Source of the DNA: Panonychus citri
Lineage: Eukaryota; Arthropoda; Arachnida; Trombidiformes; Tetranychidae
NCBI RefSeq assembly: GCF_014898815.1
Contig: NW_026515454.1
Span: 1,116,001-1,180,000, forward strand
Length of the DNA: 64,000 bases
Direction of reading: 5' to 3'
The first letter of the stretch is position 1. Each line of letters starts with the position of its first letter. Positions 25,178-35,967 of this stretch are shown here, one piece after another. The position numbers and the translations under genes are program-made. The notes beneath the pieces are model-generated. The model did not search any database, had not been told where the DNA came from, and saw only the letters and a list, made by a program, of their open reading frames with translations.

Positions 25178-26773
25178 ATGTTACATTCTCGAACTGTAAT
25201 TGGATTGAGTCGTCAACTGATGTTCCAATCATCGACAACCATTGCTGATGGTAAACCTAACGATGGAAATTTAGTTGTCAGGCCTTTGTCCACTTCCACG
25301 ATGGCCAATGTTAAATCGTTGAATGATATGCCCTCAATATCAGCTCTTCCCTTCATTGGGACTATCCATCATTATATTAAAGCCTTTGGTGGTCATGATC
25401 AAACCAAAATTCATGAAATATCCCAGCAAAGGTTAGATAAATATGGGCCAATCTATTGTGAGGATCTGCGGATCTTAAGAGCCGCTGGTAAATATGCCGT
25501 TTGGTTGAATGATGCTGATGATATAGAAAAAGTTTATCGATCTGGTGGTAAGTATCCTGTTCGTGGTGGTTTTGATCCACTTGAAATTTATCGGAAAACT
25601 CGAACTGATGTTTACAAAGCTCTTGGACTACTTGTACTTAATGGAACTGATTGGCATTCATTCCGTTCCAAAGTTCAACCAGTTCTATTGCAACCAAGAA
25701 TCATGAACAATTATAGTTCGTCAATCTCTTCGTTTGCTGAAGAAATGATTAATGTGATTCGTGATTTACGGGACAATCAAACAATGGAAATTGAAAATTT
25801 TACTCCCGAATTATACAGATATACATTAGAATCTATAGCTTATGTGGGTTTAGATGCTCGACTAAATTGTTTAAGTGATTATGGTCCCACTCAGAGGGAA
25901 ATTGTGGACGCAGTGAGCGAAATGTTTCATTTGGAAGCTGAACTAAACGAAGCTGCTCTCTGGAGAATCGTTGGTCGGCCTATTGGTTCAAAATGGGCTA
26001 GATTCTTTGAGATAAATGATCATTTCACTAAAATGGTTTTCGATTATGTTAGCGAAAAGTTGAAACAAATTCTCGCCAATCCAATTAAACAAGAAGACGA
26101 AGATCGAAGTGTCCTCGAACTATTTCTTACTCGACCTAACTGTACACCAGAAGATGCGGTCACCATGGTCATGGATATGTTTTTTGCTGGAATCGATACA
26201 ACTGCTCATCTGATTGCGTTCACCCTTCACTATTTAGCCAACAATCCAGAAATTCAGGAGAGAGTTTATCAAGAAATAAAGTCATTATCAAATGGAACTG
26301 GAAATCTTGACTCGGATGGATTAGCACAATTAACTCTATTAAAAGCTTGTGTCAAAGAGAGCTCTCGATTAACTCCAGTCGTTCCTATTTCCATGAGAAT
26401 CAATCAAGAACCAATCAATTTATCCGGTTACTCGATTCCTGCTCATTGTTTCTTGGTCCTTAATCACTATGCTATGGGTCGAAGAGCGGAATATTTTGAC
26501 GAACCATTGAAATTTAATCCTGATCGATGGGTTCGAGAGACTCGAGGAGACAACAAAGCTCATCCGTTTACAGTTTTACCTTTCGGACATGGACCTAGAA
26601 TGTGTATCGGTCGACGAATCGCTGAACTGGAAACACTCACCTTATTGAGTAAAATTGTTTTCAACTTCAAGACGAAAGCAAAAAGTTCAGAGTTGAAAAC
26701 ATCTCTCATGGTAATCTCATATCCCGATAATCCAATGGCCTTTTCCTTTCACAATCGTAATCAAATCGACTAG
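25178..26773 (+). CDS. Cytochrome P450, mitochondrial clan (P450-1)
   Basis: Intronless 531-residue P450 from ATG 25178 to TAG 26771-26773. The basic, Ser-rich first 40 residues without a membrane anchor fit a mitochondrial import presequence. Key motifs are the I-helix FFAGIDTTAH near residue 338, K-helix KESSR (ExxR), FNPDRW, and the heme loop PFGHGPRMCIGRRIAELE with the cysteine ligand. The GPRMCIGRR form is typical of the mitochondrial clan, which receives electrons through adrenodoxin. Such enzymes make ecdysteroids or detoxify xenobiotics in arthropods; which applies here cannot be told. About 395 bp (25955-26349) is nearly identical to P450-2, and its 3' end was copied to 31163-31444. 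The CYP subfamily was not assigned. Confidence 0.95.
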   Translation: MLHSRTVIGLSRQLMFQSSTTIADGKPNDGNLVVRPLSTSTMANVKSLNDMPSISALPFIGTIHHYIKAFGGHDQTKIHEISQQRLDKYGPIYCEDLRILRAAGKYAVWLNDADDIEKVYRSGGKYPVRGGFDPLEIYRKTRTDVYKALGLLVLNGTDWHSFRSKVQPVLLQPRIMNNYSSSISSFAEEMINVIRDLRDNQTMEIENFTPELYRYTLESIAYVGLDARLNCLSDYGPTQREIVDAVSEMFHLEAELNEAALWRIVGRPIGSKWARFFEINDHFTKMVFDYVSEKLKQILANPIKQEDEDRSVLELFLTRPNCTPEDAVTMVMDMFFAGIDTTAHLIAFTLHYLANNPEIQERVYQEIKSLSNGTGNLDSDGLAQLTLLKACVKESSRLTPVVPISMRINQEPINLSGYSIPAHCFLVLNHYAMGRRAEYFDEPLKFNPDRWVRETRGDNKAHPFTVLPFGHGPRMCIGRRIAELETLTLLSKIVFNFKTKAKSSELKTSLMVISYPDNPMAFSFHNRNQID

Positions 26774-26978
26774 TCAGATTTCTTAAATCAATTGTATGTA
26801 CAAACTTAATTATTTTGATCTGTAACATAAAATATTTATTTTTTTAAAAATAGATCAAGTCAATTATCAAAATCAAAAACTAATGTATCTGAATCAATTG
26901 AATTGTAGTAAAATGTTATTAAGTTTTAATTGTCACCTAAATATTTACATAGACTTTTAAATGAACATTTTTCATAAC

Positions 26979-28684
26979 TTAATTGTTGTTAATTTCTTGA
27001 ATCTTTTCCGATTCTTGGGATAATCGACTGACTGGTTCGTCTAAATGTAAATTTTCAACTTTACCCCAAGATTGTGGTTCGGCCGTGGCGAAGATACCAA
27101 ATAATATAAGTGCTACGAATTGTAGTCCAGCGACAATTTGAAAAGCGAGAATCCATTTAGCTTGTGAACCCGCCTAACGATTTATAATTAAAGAATTGTT
27201 CATTTTTTGTCTAATTAACAAGAAAATTAGTAACAAACTTACATCATCTCCCAGAATCACAGCAATCAAAGCTGGAGCTATGAATCCCGAAGCACTCGCA
27301 ATGGTATTTGCGAATCCAAAAGTTGTCCCAATAAGACCTGGGGCCATTTCCGCTACAATGGGCACATCACCGCCCAAATTGACTCCATGAAAAACCATGG
27401 ACATTATCAAACAGGTCACAATTAGATGAGCGTTATCACCAAGATAACAAACTGCGATCAGACTTACAATTATCCCAGAAAGAGCTGAATGAAAAATGAA
27501 TTAGAAATTAAAAGTTGATAGTAAACATGAACATTATTAATTTCTCACAAATTGTTTCGAAAAGTTTTCTGGTCGCTGTTCGGCCAATCAAACCTCTGGC
27601 AATCAAGTACTTTGATATTGGACCACAAGTGAGTTGTGTAGATCCCGAACCGATGTATAAAAGTCCATTAATTAGTCCATTATTTTCAAGCTTATAACCA
27701 AGAACCGAATCAAGATAAACCGGAATTTTACTGTTAATCACTGAATAAGCTAATCCAATGATCCCTTTGGTGATAATTACTGACCAAAGGGGTAAAGAGG
27801 TGATCATTTTAATCCAAGGCGTTGATTTGATCTTTGGTTGCTCCGTTTTGGTGTTTTGAACAATATGGTACAATTGACGCTTCTCATAATCGGAAACAAA
27901 TCGATTCGAAAATGGATCTCGTGTGACCATCGCCATCCAAACAAGGCCGAAAACGAGATTGAACATACCCATTGTGTAGAAAGCAGCAGGCCAACCGCCC
28001 CAAATTCCCCGTTCACTTATCCAAGCAGTGAAAATGGAGGTTAACGCTGAACCAAGATCACAACCCGCTGCGGCCAAACCTTGAGCGAACCCTAACTCAG
28101 TGGGTGGAAACCAATTCTCAATCATGTTATACAAACACGGAAAAGTGACCCCTTGAACTAATCCCATGATCATACGAATCGTGATCATGTAATAAATTGA
28201 AAATGAAACTGCCAACGGAGTGATGAAGGTACAAAGAGTTACAATCAACTGAGTTAAGGCCATTAAATGGACGACATTGAACTTATCAGATAAATTTCCA
28301 GCATAAATTTGAATCGCAGTATAAGTGTAATAATATGAGCCCAAAATGATTCCCTGTTCATGTTGATTCCAATCAAATTGCTGATCACGAGAAAATTAAT
28401 CACTCTAACATTAACTAATCTACACCATAAACAACACTCTAAGTTTCACCTACCTGAGTCGTAAATTGCTGGTTTCTGGTTGTGTTAATTGTTCCCGTTG
28501 AATGTTCATCCGTTGGGTCATCAACCATTGCGATAATTGCGACATTAATTGTATTCCGAACAGCGGAAAGTACCGTTGTCGCTGCCAAGACCATGAACAT
28601 GATGAAATAACGATAAGGAATCAATGGTTTCTTTGAGCAAATTTGATGATCAAGGAAAACTTCATCTTCCTCTAATTTTGGCAT
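26979..28684 (-). CDS. SLC17-type MFS anion transporter, copy 1
   Basis: Four exons in phase: 28454-28684, 27549-28380, 27243-27484 and 26979-27173; 499 residues from ATG 28684 to TAA 26979. The N-terminal helix follows KKPLIPYRYFIMFMVLA. FDWNQHEQGIILGSYYYTY and GNLSDKFN are the conserved SLC17 helix-2 region and MFS loop. ENWFPPTELGFAQGLAAAG, WGGWPAAFY and GTTFGFANTIASASGF are further hallmarks of the sialin/phosphate-cotransporter/VGLUT family. About twelve membrane helices are expected. The likely role is proton- or sodium-coupled organic or inorganic anion transport across a plasma or lysosomal membrane; the substrate is unknown. It is a tandem paralogue of the next gene, with the same last two intron positions but a different one earlier. 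Confidence 0.93.
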
Positions 28685-29061
28685 GATTCAGATTCTTGGT
28701 TGAAACAATTAACAAACTACATTAATCGCTGATTGATTTACATTAACAATTTTTTTCTCACTCATCAAACAAAATCAAGTGATGGCAAGTTAATGATCTA
28801 CATGATTGTTACATTGATCGGTGATTTTCTTGGGAAACAATTTGTTAATCAACTTCGTCTAGGTTACATAAATAACAATCAGTAGGGTGTACATACAGAT
28901 AGCGATTAATCAACTTACATAAATTATTAATTATCAGTACAATTTAGTCGTCATTAAGGAGTGGAAATAAATTATCAACATTGAATCAATCAAATGTCAC
29001 GTTAAATTGTTTCATTTTGATTTAGAGATTTTTAATTGAACAGAGAGTTGATTAATTGCCG
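28685..29061. other. Spacer between the two SLC17 genes
   Basis: AT-rich, about 380 bp. It serves as 5' flank of copy 1 and 3' flank of copy 2. No further coding signal. Confidence 0.6.
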
Positions 29062-30711
29062 TTAATTGTTGTCAATTTTTTGTATCCACACCGAGGGTTC
29101 ATCTTTTTCATTTGGATCTTTAATTTTACCCCAAGATTGTGGTTCGGCGGTGGCAAAAGTACCAAACAATATGAGGGCTACAAATTGTAATCCAGCGACA
29201 ATTTGAAAAGCGAGAATCCATTTAGCTTGTGAACCCGCCTGATTAAAAACAGTGATTAGTTGATCTTCAAGGGATAATTAATGATGATTGAAACTTACCT
29301 CATCCCCAAGAATCGCACCGATTAAAGCAGGAGCAATGAAACCCGAAGCACAGGCCAATGTATTTGCGAATCCAAAAGCCGTTCCAACCAAATGTGGAGC
29401 CATTTCTGGCACTATGGGCACATCACCGCCCAAATTGAACCCATAAAAAAACATGGACATAACCAAACAGACCACAATTAAACGGGCATTATCCCCAAGA
29501 TAACAAACTGTGATTAAACTTGCAATTATACCAGAAAGAGCTGGAATCAAATCAACCGACAAAATTAATCAAATTTCAACTTCTCACCGTTGATTATATT
29601 TACCAATAGTTTCAAAAAGTTTCCTGGTTATAGTTTTACCGATCCAACCTTTGGTAATTATGTACTTTGATAATGGGCCACAAACAAGTTGCGATGAACC
29701 AACGGCAATATAAAAAAGCGCATTGATCAGGCCATTATTTTCAAGCTTATAACCGAGAACCGAATCAAGATAAACTGGAATCTTACTGTTAATCACTGAA
29801 TAAGCTAATCCAATAGTACCCTTGGTAATTATAACGGACCAAAGGGGTAATGATGTAAGAATCTTAATCCAAGGAGTTGCAATCTAAATTCAATTGTAAG
29901 AATCAATTAATTATCGACTAAATCAGTGTAACGGGAAAAGAAAGTAGATTACCTTTGGTTGTTTGACTTTCTTATTAGTAACGATCAGAGATAATTGTTG
30001 TTTCTCATGATCGGACACAAATCGATTGGAAAATGGATCTCGAGTGATCATTGTTGCCCAAATGAGGCCGAAGACGAGATTAATTATTCCCATGAAGTAG
30101 AAAGCAGCAGGCCAACCACCCCAGATTCCCCGTGTACTTATCCAGGCGGCAAAGACGGAGGTTAAAGCGGTACCAAAATCAGAACCAGCGGCGGCCAAAC
30201 CTTGAGCAAGTCCAACTTCGGTGGGTGGAAACCAATTTTCAATTAGATTATACAAACACGGCCAAGTGACCCCATGGACCAAGCCCATGGTCATTCGTAC
30301 TGCAACTAAGTGATAAATTGAATATGAAGCGGCCACTGGTATGGCAAAAGTACAAAGGGTCGCGATCACTTGAGATAAGGCCAATAAATGGACAACGTTA
30401 AATTTATCGGCCAAAAGTCCGGCAAAAATTTGAATTGTCGCATAAGTATAATAATAAGAGCCCAATATGGTTCCTTGTTCACGTTGATTCCAATCAAAGT
30501 GTTTCTCATTAATTGTTCCAGTTAAATTGTTGTCCTTTGATTTACCAACCATCGCAATCATTGCCACATTAATTGTACATCTAACGGCCAAAATTACCGT
30601 TGCCGCAATTAGAACCATGAACATTACAAAATACCGATATGGAATCAGAGGTTTCTTTAGGCCACTTCGATCATGATTCGAATTATTTTCCTCCAATTTA
30701 TCCATGACCAT
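29062..30711 (-). CDS. SLC17-type MFS anion transporter, copy 2
   Basis: Four exons in phase: 29953-30711, 29604-29883, 29299-29540 and 29062-29238; 485 residues. ATG 30711 and ATG 30705 are both possible; the second (MDKLEENN) aligns better with copy 1 (MPKLEEDE). Hallmarks are FDWNQREQGTILGSYYYTY, GLLADKFN, ENWFPPTEVGLAQGLAAAG, WGGWPAAFY and GTAFGFANTLACASGF. It is closely related to copy 1 throughout. Copy 2 has no intron before FDWNQ but has one after KVKQPK, the reverse of copy 1, so introns were gained or lost after duplication. Substrate unknown. Confidence 0.93.
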
Positions 30712-31162
30712 TGATTTGTCTCAGTAGAACGATTGGAAAAAGTTTCACTTTAATCACTTTTGTCTAAAAACTAATTACAATTGAATCGACATCTGAGAAA
30801 AAATAAAATATATCAAATTTATCATGATCGTCCTCGGATTAATCGAGAGGCTTAATGAACGTAAATCTCAATCATTAGATTAATTTGATCATAATTTCAT
30901 GAGAATAACTGATAAATTGTCTGTTGAGACGCCAAGTTAATTAATACGATTAACTGGATAATCCTTTAGTTGTATCTTTCCATTGAACAATAGATGTTTT
31001 GACAATTAGCTTCAACTGACGTTGTTAACGATAATCCAATTCACTTATTATCAATTCGATTTTCAATCATAAGAAAAAAATATACAACAATCAATTTAGC
31101 AAATTAATTTAGTAGAGTAAAGTTTCCGCAAACAATTGATTCATTCAAGATGAAAGTTGTGA
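30712..31162. other. Intergenic spacer upstream of SLC17 copy 2
   Basis: AT-rich sequence with no gene. Similarity to P450-1 begins right after it, at 31163. Confidence 0.55.
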
Positions 31163-31444
31163 TTAGTTCATTTGATTACGATCGTGAAAGGAAAAGGCCA
31201 TTGGATTATCGGGATATGAGATTACCATGAGAGATGTTTTCAACTCTGAACTTTTTGCTTTCGTCTTGAAGTTGAAAACAATTTTACTCAATAAGGTGAG
31301 TGTTTCCAGTTCAGCGATTCGTCGGCCGATACACATTCTAGGTCCATGTCCGAAAGGTAAAACTGTAAACGGATGAGCTTTGTTGTCTCCTCGAGTCTCT
31401 CGAACCCATCGATCAGGATTAAATTTCAATGGTTCGTCAAAATA
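31163..31444 (-). pseudogene. Truncated P450 3' end, recent copy of P450-1
   Basis: The reverse complement of 31163-31444 matches 26492-26773 of P450-1 with only a few base differences. It covers FDEPLKFNPDRW, the heme loop GPRMCIGRRIAELE and the C-terminus to the stop. Similarity ends abruptly on both sides: at the stop codon, and just 5' of YFDEP, where unrelated sequence leading to a transposase fragment starts. The start, I-helix and ExxR are missing, so it cannot make a P450. The high identity means the copy is recent or has been homogenised. Confidence 0.93.
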
Positions 31445-32452
31445 GTTGACTAATTAATCGGACATCAACATATTAGTCGAATAATAGAAAGTCGTTATTT
31501 TCGTGAGTCGATCACGACCCGACTAAGATTTCTGCCGATTTTAATAAGAAAATTTGAGACAAAATTCAAAAAATCATATTTTTATTAATATTCAGCGAGA
31601 ACTTATCATTTTTTCAAGATGGTGAGATTATCAATCAATCTAATGAATTGCACTTTCTACACTCAATTTATCTGCACGAATTATTTTTATATAATTAATA
31701 TTTAACTTCGATTCCTATTTTTTTCATATACTTTTTGGCCGTAGAATGATGGACATTAATTTTCCTTCCGACTGCTCGAAAACCAGGAAAAACTCGATTG
31801 ATGGTCATTCGTTTTATCTTTGCCACATTAATATTATTAAACTTTGATTTACTTAATCCTGATCCTGGTTTTCGAATTTCGGTGATATTATTGATTAACT
31901 TGTTATAAATTCTATAACTGGTAGTTCTAGAGACACCAAATGACATGAATTTTTTCACTAATTCAATTCTTGTTTCATGATGAGAACTTTTTTCGAACAG
32001 TTTTGCACAAAATTTAAACACTTCACGTTGTTTGATCTTCGACATTTTTGATTCTGATTGAATTTCTCATTTTTTTCGAGACAAGATCAAGTCTGAATAG
32101 TTTATCTATTTTATTTCGAAAACATAATCTATTTAAATTAATCAGTTTAAAAGATATTGAGAATTCAATTTAGTCTCAAATTTACTATCCAAAGGTAATA
32201 AATAAACTATATAACTAAAGATATTTCCAAGTTTTCTCATTACTTTTTATTCAAAATCAATGTGAAATTAAGATGATTTATTATTGGCGGAATATTAACT
32301 TTTTTCTTCATGAAAGTTCAGAGAAAAGATCATGAATGATCATAAAAGTTGGGAAGGAGAATGATAATCATAGACAATCAGCGTTTAGTTGGTGGAATTT
32401 TCAGAATTTAAAGAATATATTTTGATAAAATCTTTTGATCACAAACTGTTGA
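31445..32452 (-). mobile_element. Tc1/mariner-type element remnant, approximate limits
   Basis: This region separates the P450 fragment from P450-2 and contains the transposase N-terminal frame at 31695-32045. The rest is AT-rich, with a short GTCGATCACGAC palindrome at about 31507-31518. No terminal inverted repeats or target-site duplication could be matched by eye, so the ends are uncertain. Confidence 0.45.
31695..32045 (-). pseudogene. Truncated Tc1/mariner-family transposase, DNA-binding part only
   Basis: 116-residue frame from ATG 32045 to TAA 31695. It has two helix-turn-helix units: FGVSRTTSYRIYNKL, then a linker IRKPGSG, then FRAVGRKINVHHSTAKKYMKK. This paired-like layout is that of Tc1/mariner transposases. 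The DDE/D catalytic domain expected to follow is absent; the frame stops at GIEVKY and nothing recognisable continues downstream. It may be a dead remnant or a domesticated DNA-binding protein; the former is more likely given its position at a P450 breakpoint. Confidence 0.8.
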
Positions 32453-34051
32453 TCAATTGTTAGATTGGCGCTCGTTGAATGTGAAAGTCATTGGATTGTC
32501 AGGATAGGAAATAATGTTCATCGATGTTGGTAATTCAATTCTTTTCGCTGTCACTTTGAAATTGGTTATAATTTTACATAATAGAATCAAAGTTTCGATT
32601 TCAGCTATTCGCCGGCCAACACACATTCGGACTCCAAACCCGAAAGGTAAAATTGCAAAAGGATGATATTTATTTTCGCCTGGACTTTCACGAATCCATC
32701 GATCAGGATTAAATCTCATTGGTTCATCGAAATAATCAGGTCGACGGCCCATAACATAGTGATTAAAAACCATGAAACATGAAGGAGAAATTGAATAACC
32801 AGATAAGTTAATCGGCTCTTGATTAATTCTCATGGACATTGGAGTAACTGGAGTTAATCGTGAGGTCTCTTTGAGGCAAGCTTTTAATAGAGTTAATTGT
32901 GCTAATCCATCCGAATCAAGATTTCCAGTTCCATTTGATAATGAATTAATCTCATGATAAACTCTCTCCTGAATTTCTGGATTGTTGGCTAAATAGTGAA
33001 GGGTGAAAACAATATAATGAGCTGTGGTATCGATTCCAGCAAAAAACATATCCATGACCATGGTGACCGCATCTTCCGGTGTACAATTGGGTCGAGTAAG
33101 AAATAGTTCTAGGACACTTCGATCTTCGTCTTCTTGTTTAATTGGATTGGCGAGAATTTGTTTCAACTTTTCGCTGACATAATCGAAAACCATTTTAGTG
33201 AAATGATCATTTATCTCAAAGAATCTAGCCCATTTTGAACCGATAGGCCGACCAACGATTCTCCAGAGAGCAGAATCGTTTAGCTTAGCTTCCAAATGAA
33301 ACATTTCTTTTACAGCGGCGACAATTTCCCTCTGAGTGGGACCATAATCACTTAGACAATTTAGTCGTTTATCCAAACCGATAAAAGCTATTGACTCTAA
33401 TGTGTATCGATACAATTCAACAGTCAAATCTTCAATCTCCATTGTTTGATTGTCTCGTAAATCACGTATCACACCAATCATTTCATCGGCAATCGAGCTC
33501 AATGATTTAGCATAAGCATTCATAACCTTGGGTAATAATAGGACCGGTTGTACTTTTGAACGAAGTGACTGCCACTCTGGACCAGAAAGAATCGGCAAAC
33601 CAAGAGCTTTGTAAACATCAGGTCGAGTTTTTCGATAAACAGTAAGAGATTCAAAACCTCCTCTCAAAGGATATTTACCACCGGATCGAAAAACCTTTTC
33701 CACATCATTAGCATCGTTCAACCAGACCATGAATTTACCACCGGGACGTAAAAGTCTCATGTCCTCCTTGTAAATAGATCCAAACTGATGAAACCTTTTC
33801 TCAGATAATTCATGAATCTTTGCTGGATTATGACCACCAAAAGCTTCAATGTAATGAAGAATCGACCCAACATAAGGAATACTTGAAACACAGGGAACAT
33901 CATCCAAAGATTTCTCATTGGTCACCGTGAAACTGGACAAAGGCCTGGAAATTGAATCTCCATGAAAACAATTGAAACCATCACCGAGATGAAAAGATGA
34001 TTGGATTGACAGTTGACGACCAAATCCAAACAAAGACCTAGAGTTTATCAT
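32453..34051 (-). CDS. Cytochrome P450, mitochondrial clan (P450-2)
   Basis: Intronless 532-residue P450 from ATG 34051. It shares the layout of P450-1: a presequence-like N-terminus, I-helix FFAGIDTTAH, KETSR (ExxR), FNPDRW and heme loop PFGFGVRMCVGRRIAEIE. The substrate-recognition regions near the N-terminus and after the K-helix differ from P450-1 at many positions. Residues from about LWRIVGRPIGSKW to LLKAC are almost identical, also at silent sites (32877-33271). It is probably a mitochondrial monooxygenase with substrate specificity different from P450-1. It faces P450-1 across the SLC17 pair. Confidence 0.95.
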   Translation of the reverse strand: MINSRSLFGFGRQLSIQSSFHLGDGFNCFHGDSISRPLSSFTVTNEKSLDDVPCVSSIPYVGSILHYIEAFGGHNPAKIHELSEKRFHQFGSIYKEDMRLLRPGGKFMVWLNDANDVEKVFRSGGKYPLRGGFESLTVYRKTRPDVYKALGLPILSGPEWQSLRSKVQPVLLLPKVMNAYAKSLSSIADEMIGVIRDLRDNQTMEIEDLTVELYRYTLESIAFIGLDKRLNCLSDYGPTQREIVAAVKEMFHLEAKLNDSALWRIVGRPIGSKWARFFEINDHFTKMVFDYVSEKLKQILANPIKQEDEDRSVLELFLTRPNCTPEDAVTMVMDMFFAGIDTTAHYIVFTLHYLANNPEIQERVYHEINSLSNGTGNLDSDGLAQLTLLKACLKETSRLTPVTPMSMRINQEPINLSGYSISPSCFMVFNHYVMGRRPDYFDEPMRFNPDRWIRESPGENKYHPFAILPFGFGVRMCVGRRIAEIETLILLCKIITNFKVTAKRIELPTSMNIISYPDNPMTFTFNERQSNN

Positions 34052-34427
34052 ATTGAATTATTGGAACAGAGAAAGAGAAATTTAAAAATCACAAATCAGA
34101 GTTAATAATCATAGAATTGATAACAATTAAGAAGATAACACTAATTAATCTAATCATATGTTCTTTGCATCTGAGTAGAAATACTATCATCTTAACAGGG
34201 GGAAAATCTCATTCAAGGACATCAGTTTTACTCTTTTCTAGTTTACTCTCAATCAGATTTTCAATTCAGAGTAAAAGAGAATCAATAGTAATCATATTGG
34301 TTTAATTTAAACATTTGACAATTAAATCCAATGACAACAAACAATTCTAATGGAATGGATTAGATTAGATTGAATTGAGTTTTTTTTCCTCGTTTGTTGG
34401 AGCAATCAAATTACCGATGGTTCCAAT
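34052..34427. other. Intergenic spacer
   Basis: 5' flank of P450-2 and 3' flank of the ASCC1 homologue. No coding signal beyond a chance short frame. Confidence 0.6.
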
Positions 34428-35671
34428 TTATGATGTTTTAGTTAAATCCAAAGTTAAGGCTGATTTGTATCCTCCTTTAATTGTTCTCGTGTGTCGAATG
34501 GATAATTCAATTGATTTAATTTGAGTTTCACCGAAATGAAAGTCACCAAATTTTCTCAACAATTCGGAGATGGAAAATTTTTCTCTCTTGTCTTTTTTTC
34601 TATCTCTTAACCAACCCTCTCTTTCCGCTTTATCCAATTTAAATTTACTATTAAGTAAAGTTAAATGGAGAATTACTTTGGCCCGTTCTCGAGAGATAAA
34701 CAATGTATCTTTAAATTGGTCGACAATTAATTCAGAGATTGATTGGAGATCTGGATTAGGTTCAATTTTACCATAAAGCACATCAACTGCATCGATATCG
34801 TCATTCATGTAGGCAAGACCAGAGATTTTAGCGATTATCTTTTTCTTGTTGATTATGTTTAAAATTTTGTCATGATAAACTTTCTCCAATTTAGAAATCA
34901 CTTGAGCTTTTTCATCAGCTTGATCCATAATAAGTAACATACAGATTGTTAGATGAAGTCTACCAGGATCTTGGAAAATCTCTTCACATATTCCTTCATA
35001 TTTACGTGGTTCTTTTCTAACCTCGGTGAGAACTTGATCCTTAAATTGTAAATATCTTTGGGTAATTGAATCATCTTCAATTGGTATGGAAATAAAATAA
35101 TTCGGCTCAAATTTTGATCGAGATTTTTCAATGATGGCTAATATTTTAGATCGAGCACTGAGAATACTACGTTTAGCTGAAGATCGAAGAGTAATAGTTT
35201 TGTTTGAAGAATCATCTCTCTTGGGAATAATGACACGACATTTGGTAGCATATTCCAATTTATTCAAAGTCTGGCCTATTATGATTAAGAAAAAAAAAGA
35301 ATAGAATAAAATAGAAGAGAATAGAAAAGAATAGAAAAAAGAGAAGAGAAGAAATAAAAATTCGTTAGTACATTTTATCCTTTAACTTGTCATTCAATTG
35401 GAATTAAATTTATACCTTTGTAACCAATGATCATTCCGTAAAATTCTGGTGCAACTGCCATGGGATAAATAAAATTACCATTATCATCTTTCTCTATTTC
35501 AACGCATCCATAATTATTTTCATCCAAATTTTCTTCCACCTCATCGGGAACATATTCTTCATCAATCTCATAACTATTTACACCAGAAGAATGAATTGTT
35601 CCTTCACCAGAATAAAATGATCGGTAACACCTTCCATTAACCATGAGTAAATTAGGTTTAATTAAATCCAT
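34428..35671 (-). CDS. ASCC1: Activating signal cointegrator 1 complex subunit 1 (ASCC1) homologue
   Basis: Two exons in phase: 35416-35671 and 34428-35275 (donor AAAG/gtataa, acceptor aatag/GCC); 367 residues. ATG 35671 is chosen because MDLIKPNLLMVNGRCYR aligns with the known ASCC1 N-terminus, and the open frame upstream of it has no ATG. A KH domain spans the intron (FYGMIIGYKG/QTLNKLEYATKCRVIIP). The C-terminal half is the AKAP7-like 2H phosphoesterase fold, with both HxT motifs visible (LHLTICML and LHLTLLNSKF). By family it acts with ASCC3 in nucleic-acid alkylation repair and transcription. It sits head-to-head with EMG1, with about 300 bp between start codons. Confidence 0.9.
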
Positions 35672-35689
35672 AATTGTCGCAATTAACAA

Positions 35690-35967
35690 CTTGTAAATGA
35701 AAAAAGAGATGAAGAAACAATTTTCAATTCAATTGTTTACTTTTGAGAAAATTAAAAGAAAATCGATTCACATGTCAAAGTATCGATTTCACTTTCGATA
35801 GTATCGAAGATTTTAAAAGGAAAATCGATAATCGGTTACCCTTAGTTACCATTTGAAGCATGTGTTGGATTTTGATTTTCTCAATGTTTTGATTAATTGT
35901 AATTGTAATTATATTATACTTATATTTTCATTTGAATTTATTTGATTGTTCTTTAAATTAATTGACA
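35690..35967. promoter_or_regulatory. Bidirectional promoter region of ASCC1 and EMG1 with ATCGAT motifs
   Basis: The roughly 300 bp between two divergent start codons. It contains a cluster of AGTATCGATTT, TTCGATAGTATCGAAG and AAATCGATAATCGG at about 35761-35836. These resemble the TATCGATA element bound by DREF/BEAF-type factors at insect housekeeping promoters. The role is inferred from motif and position. Confidence 0.5.
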
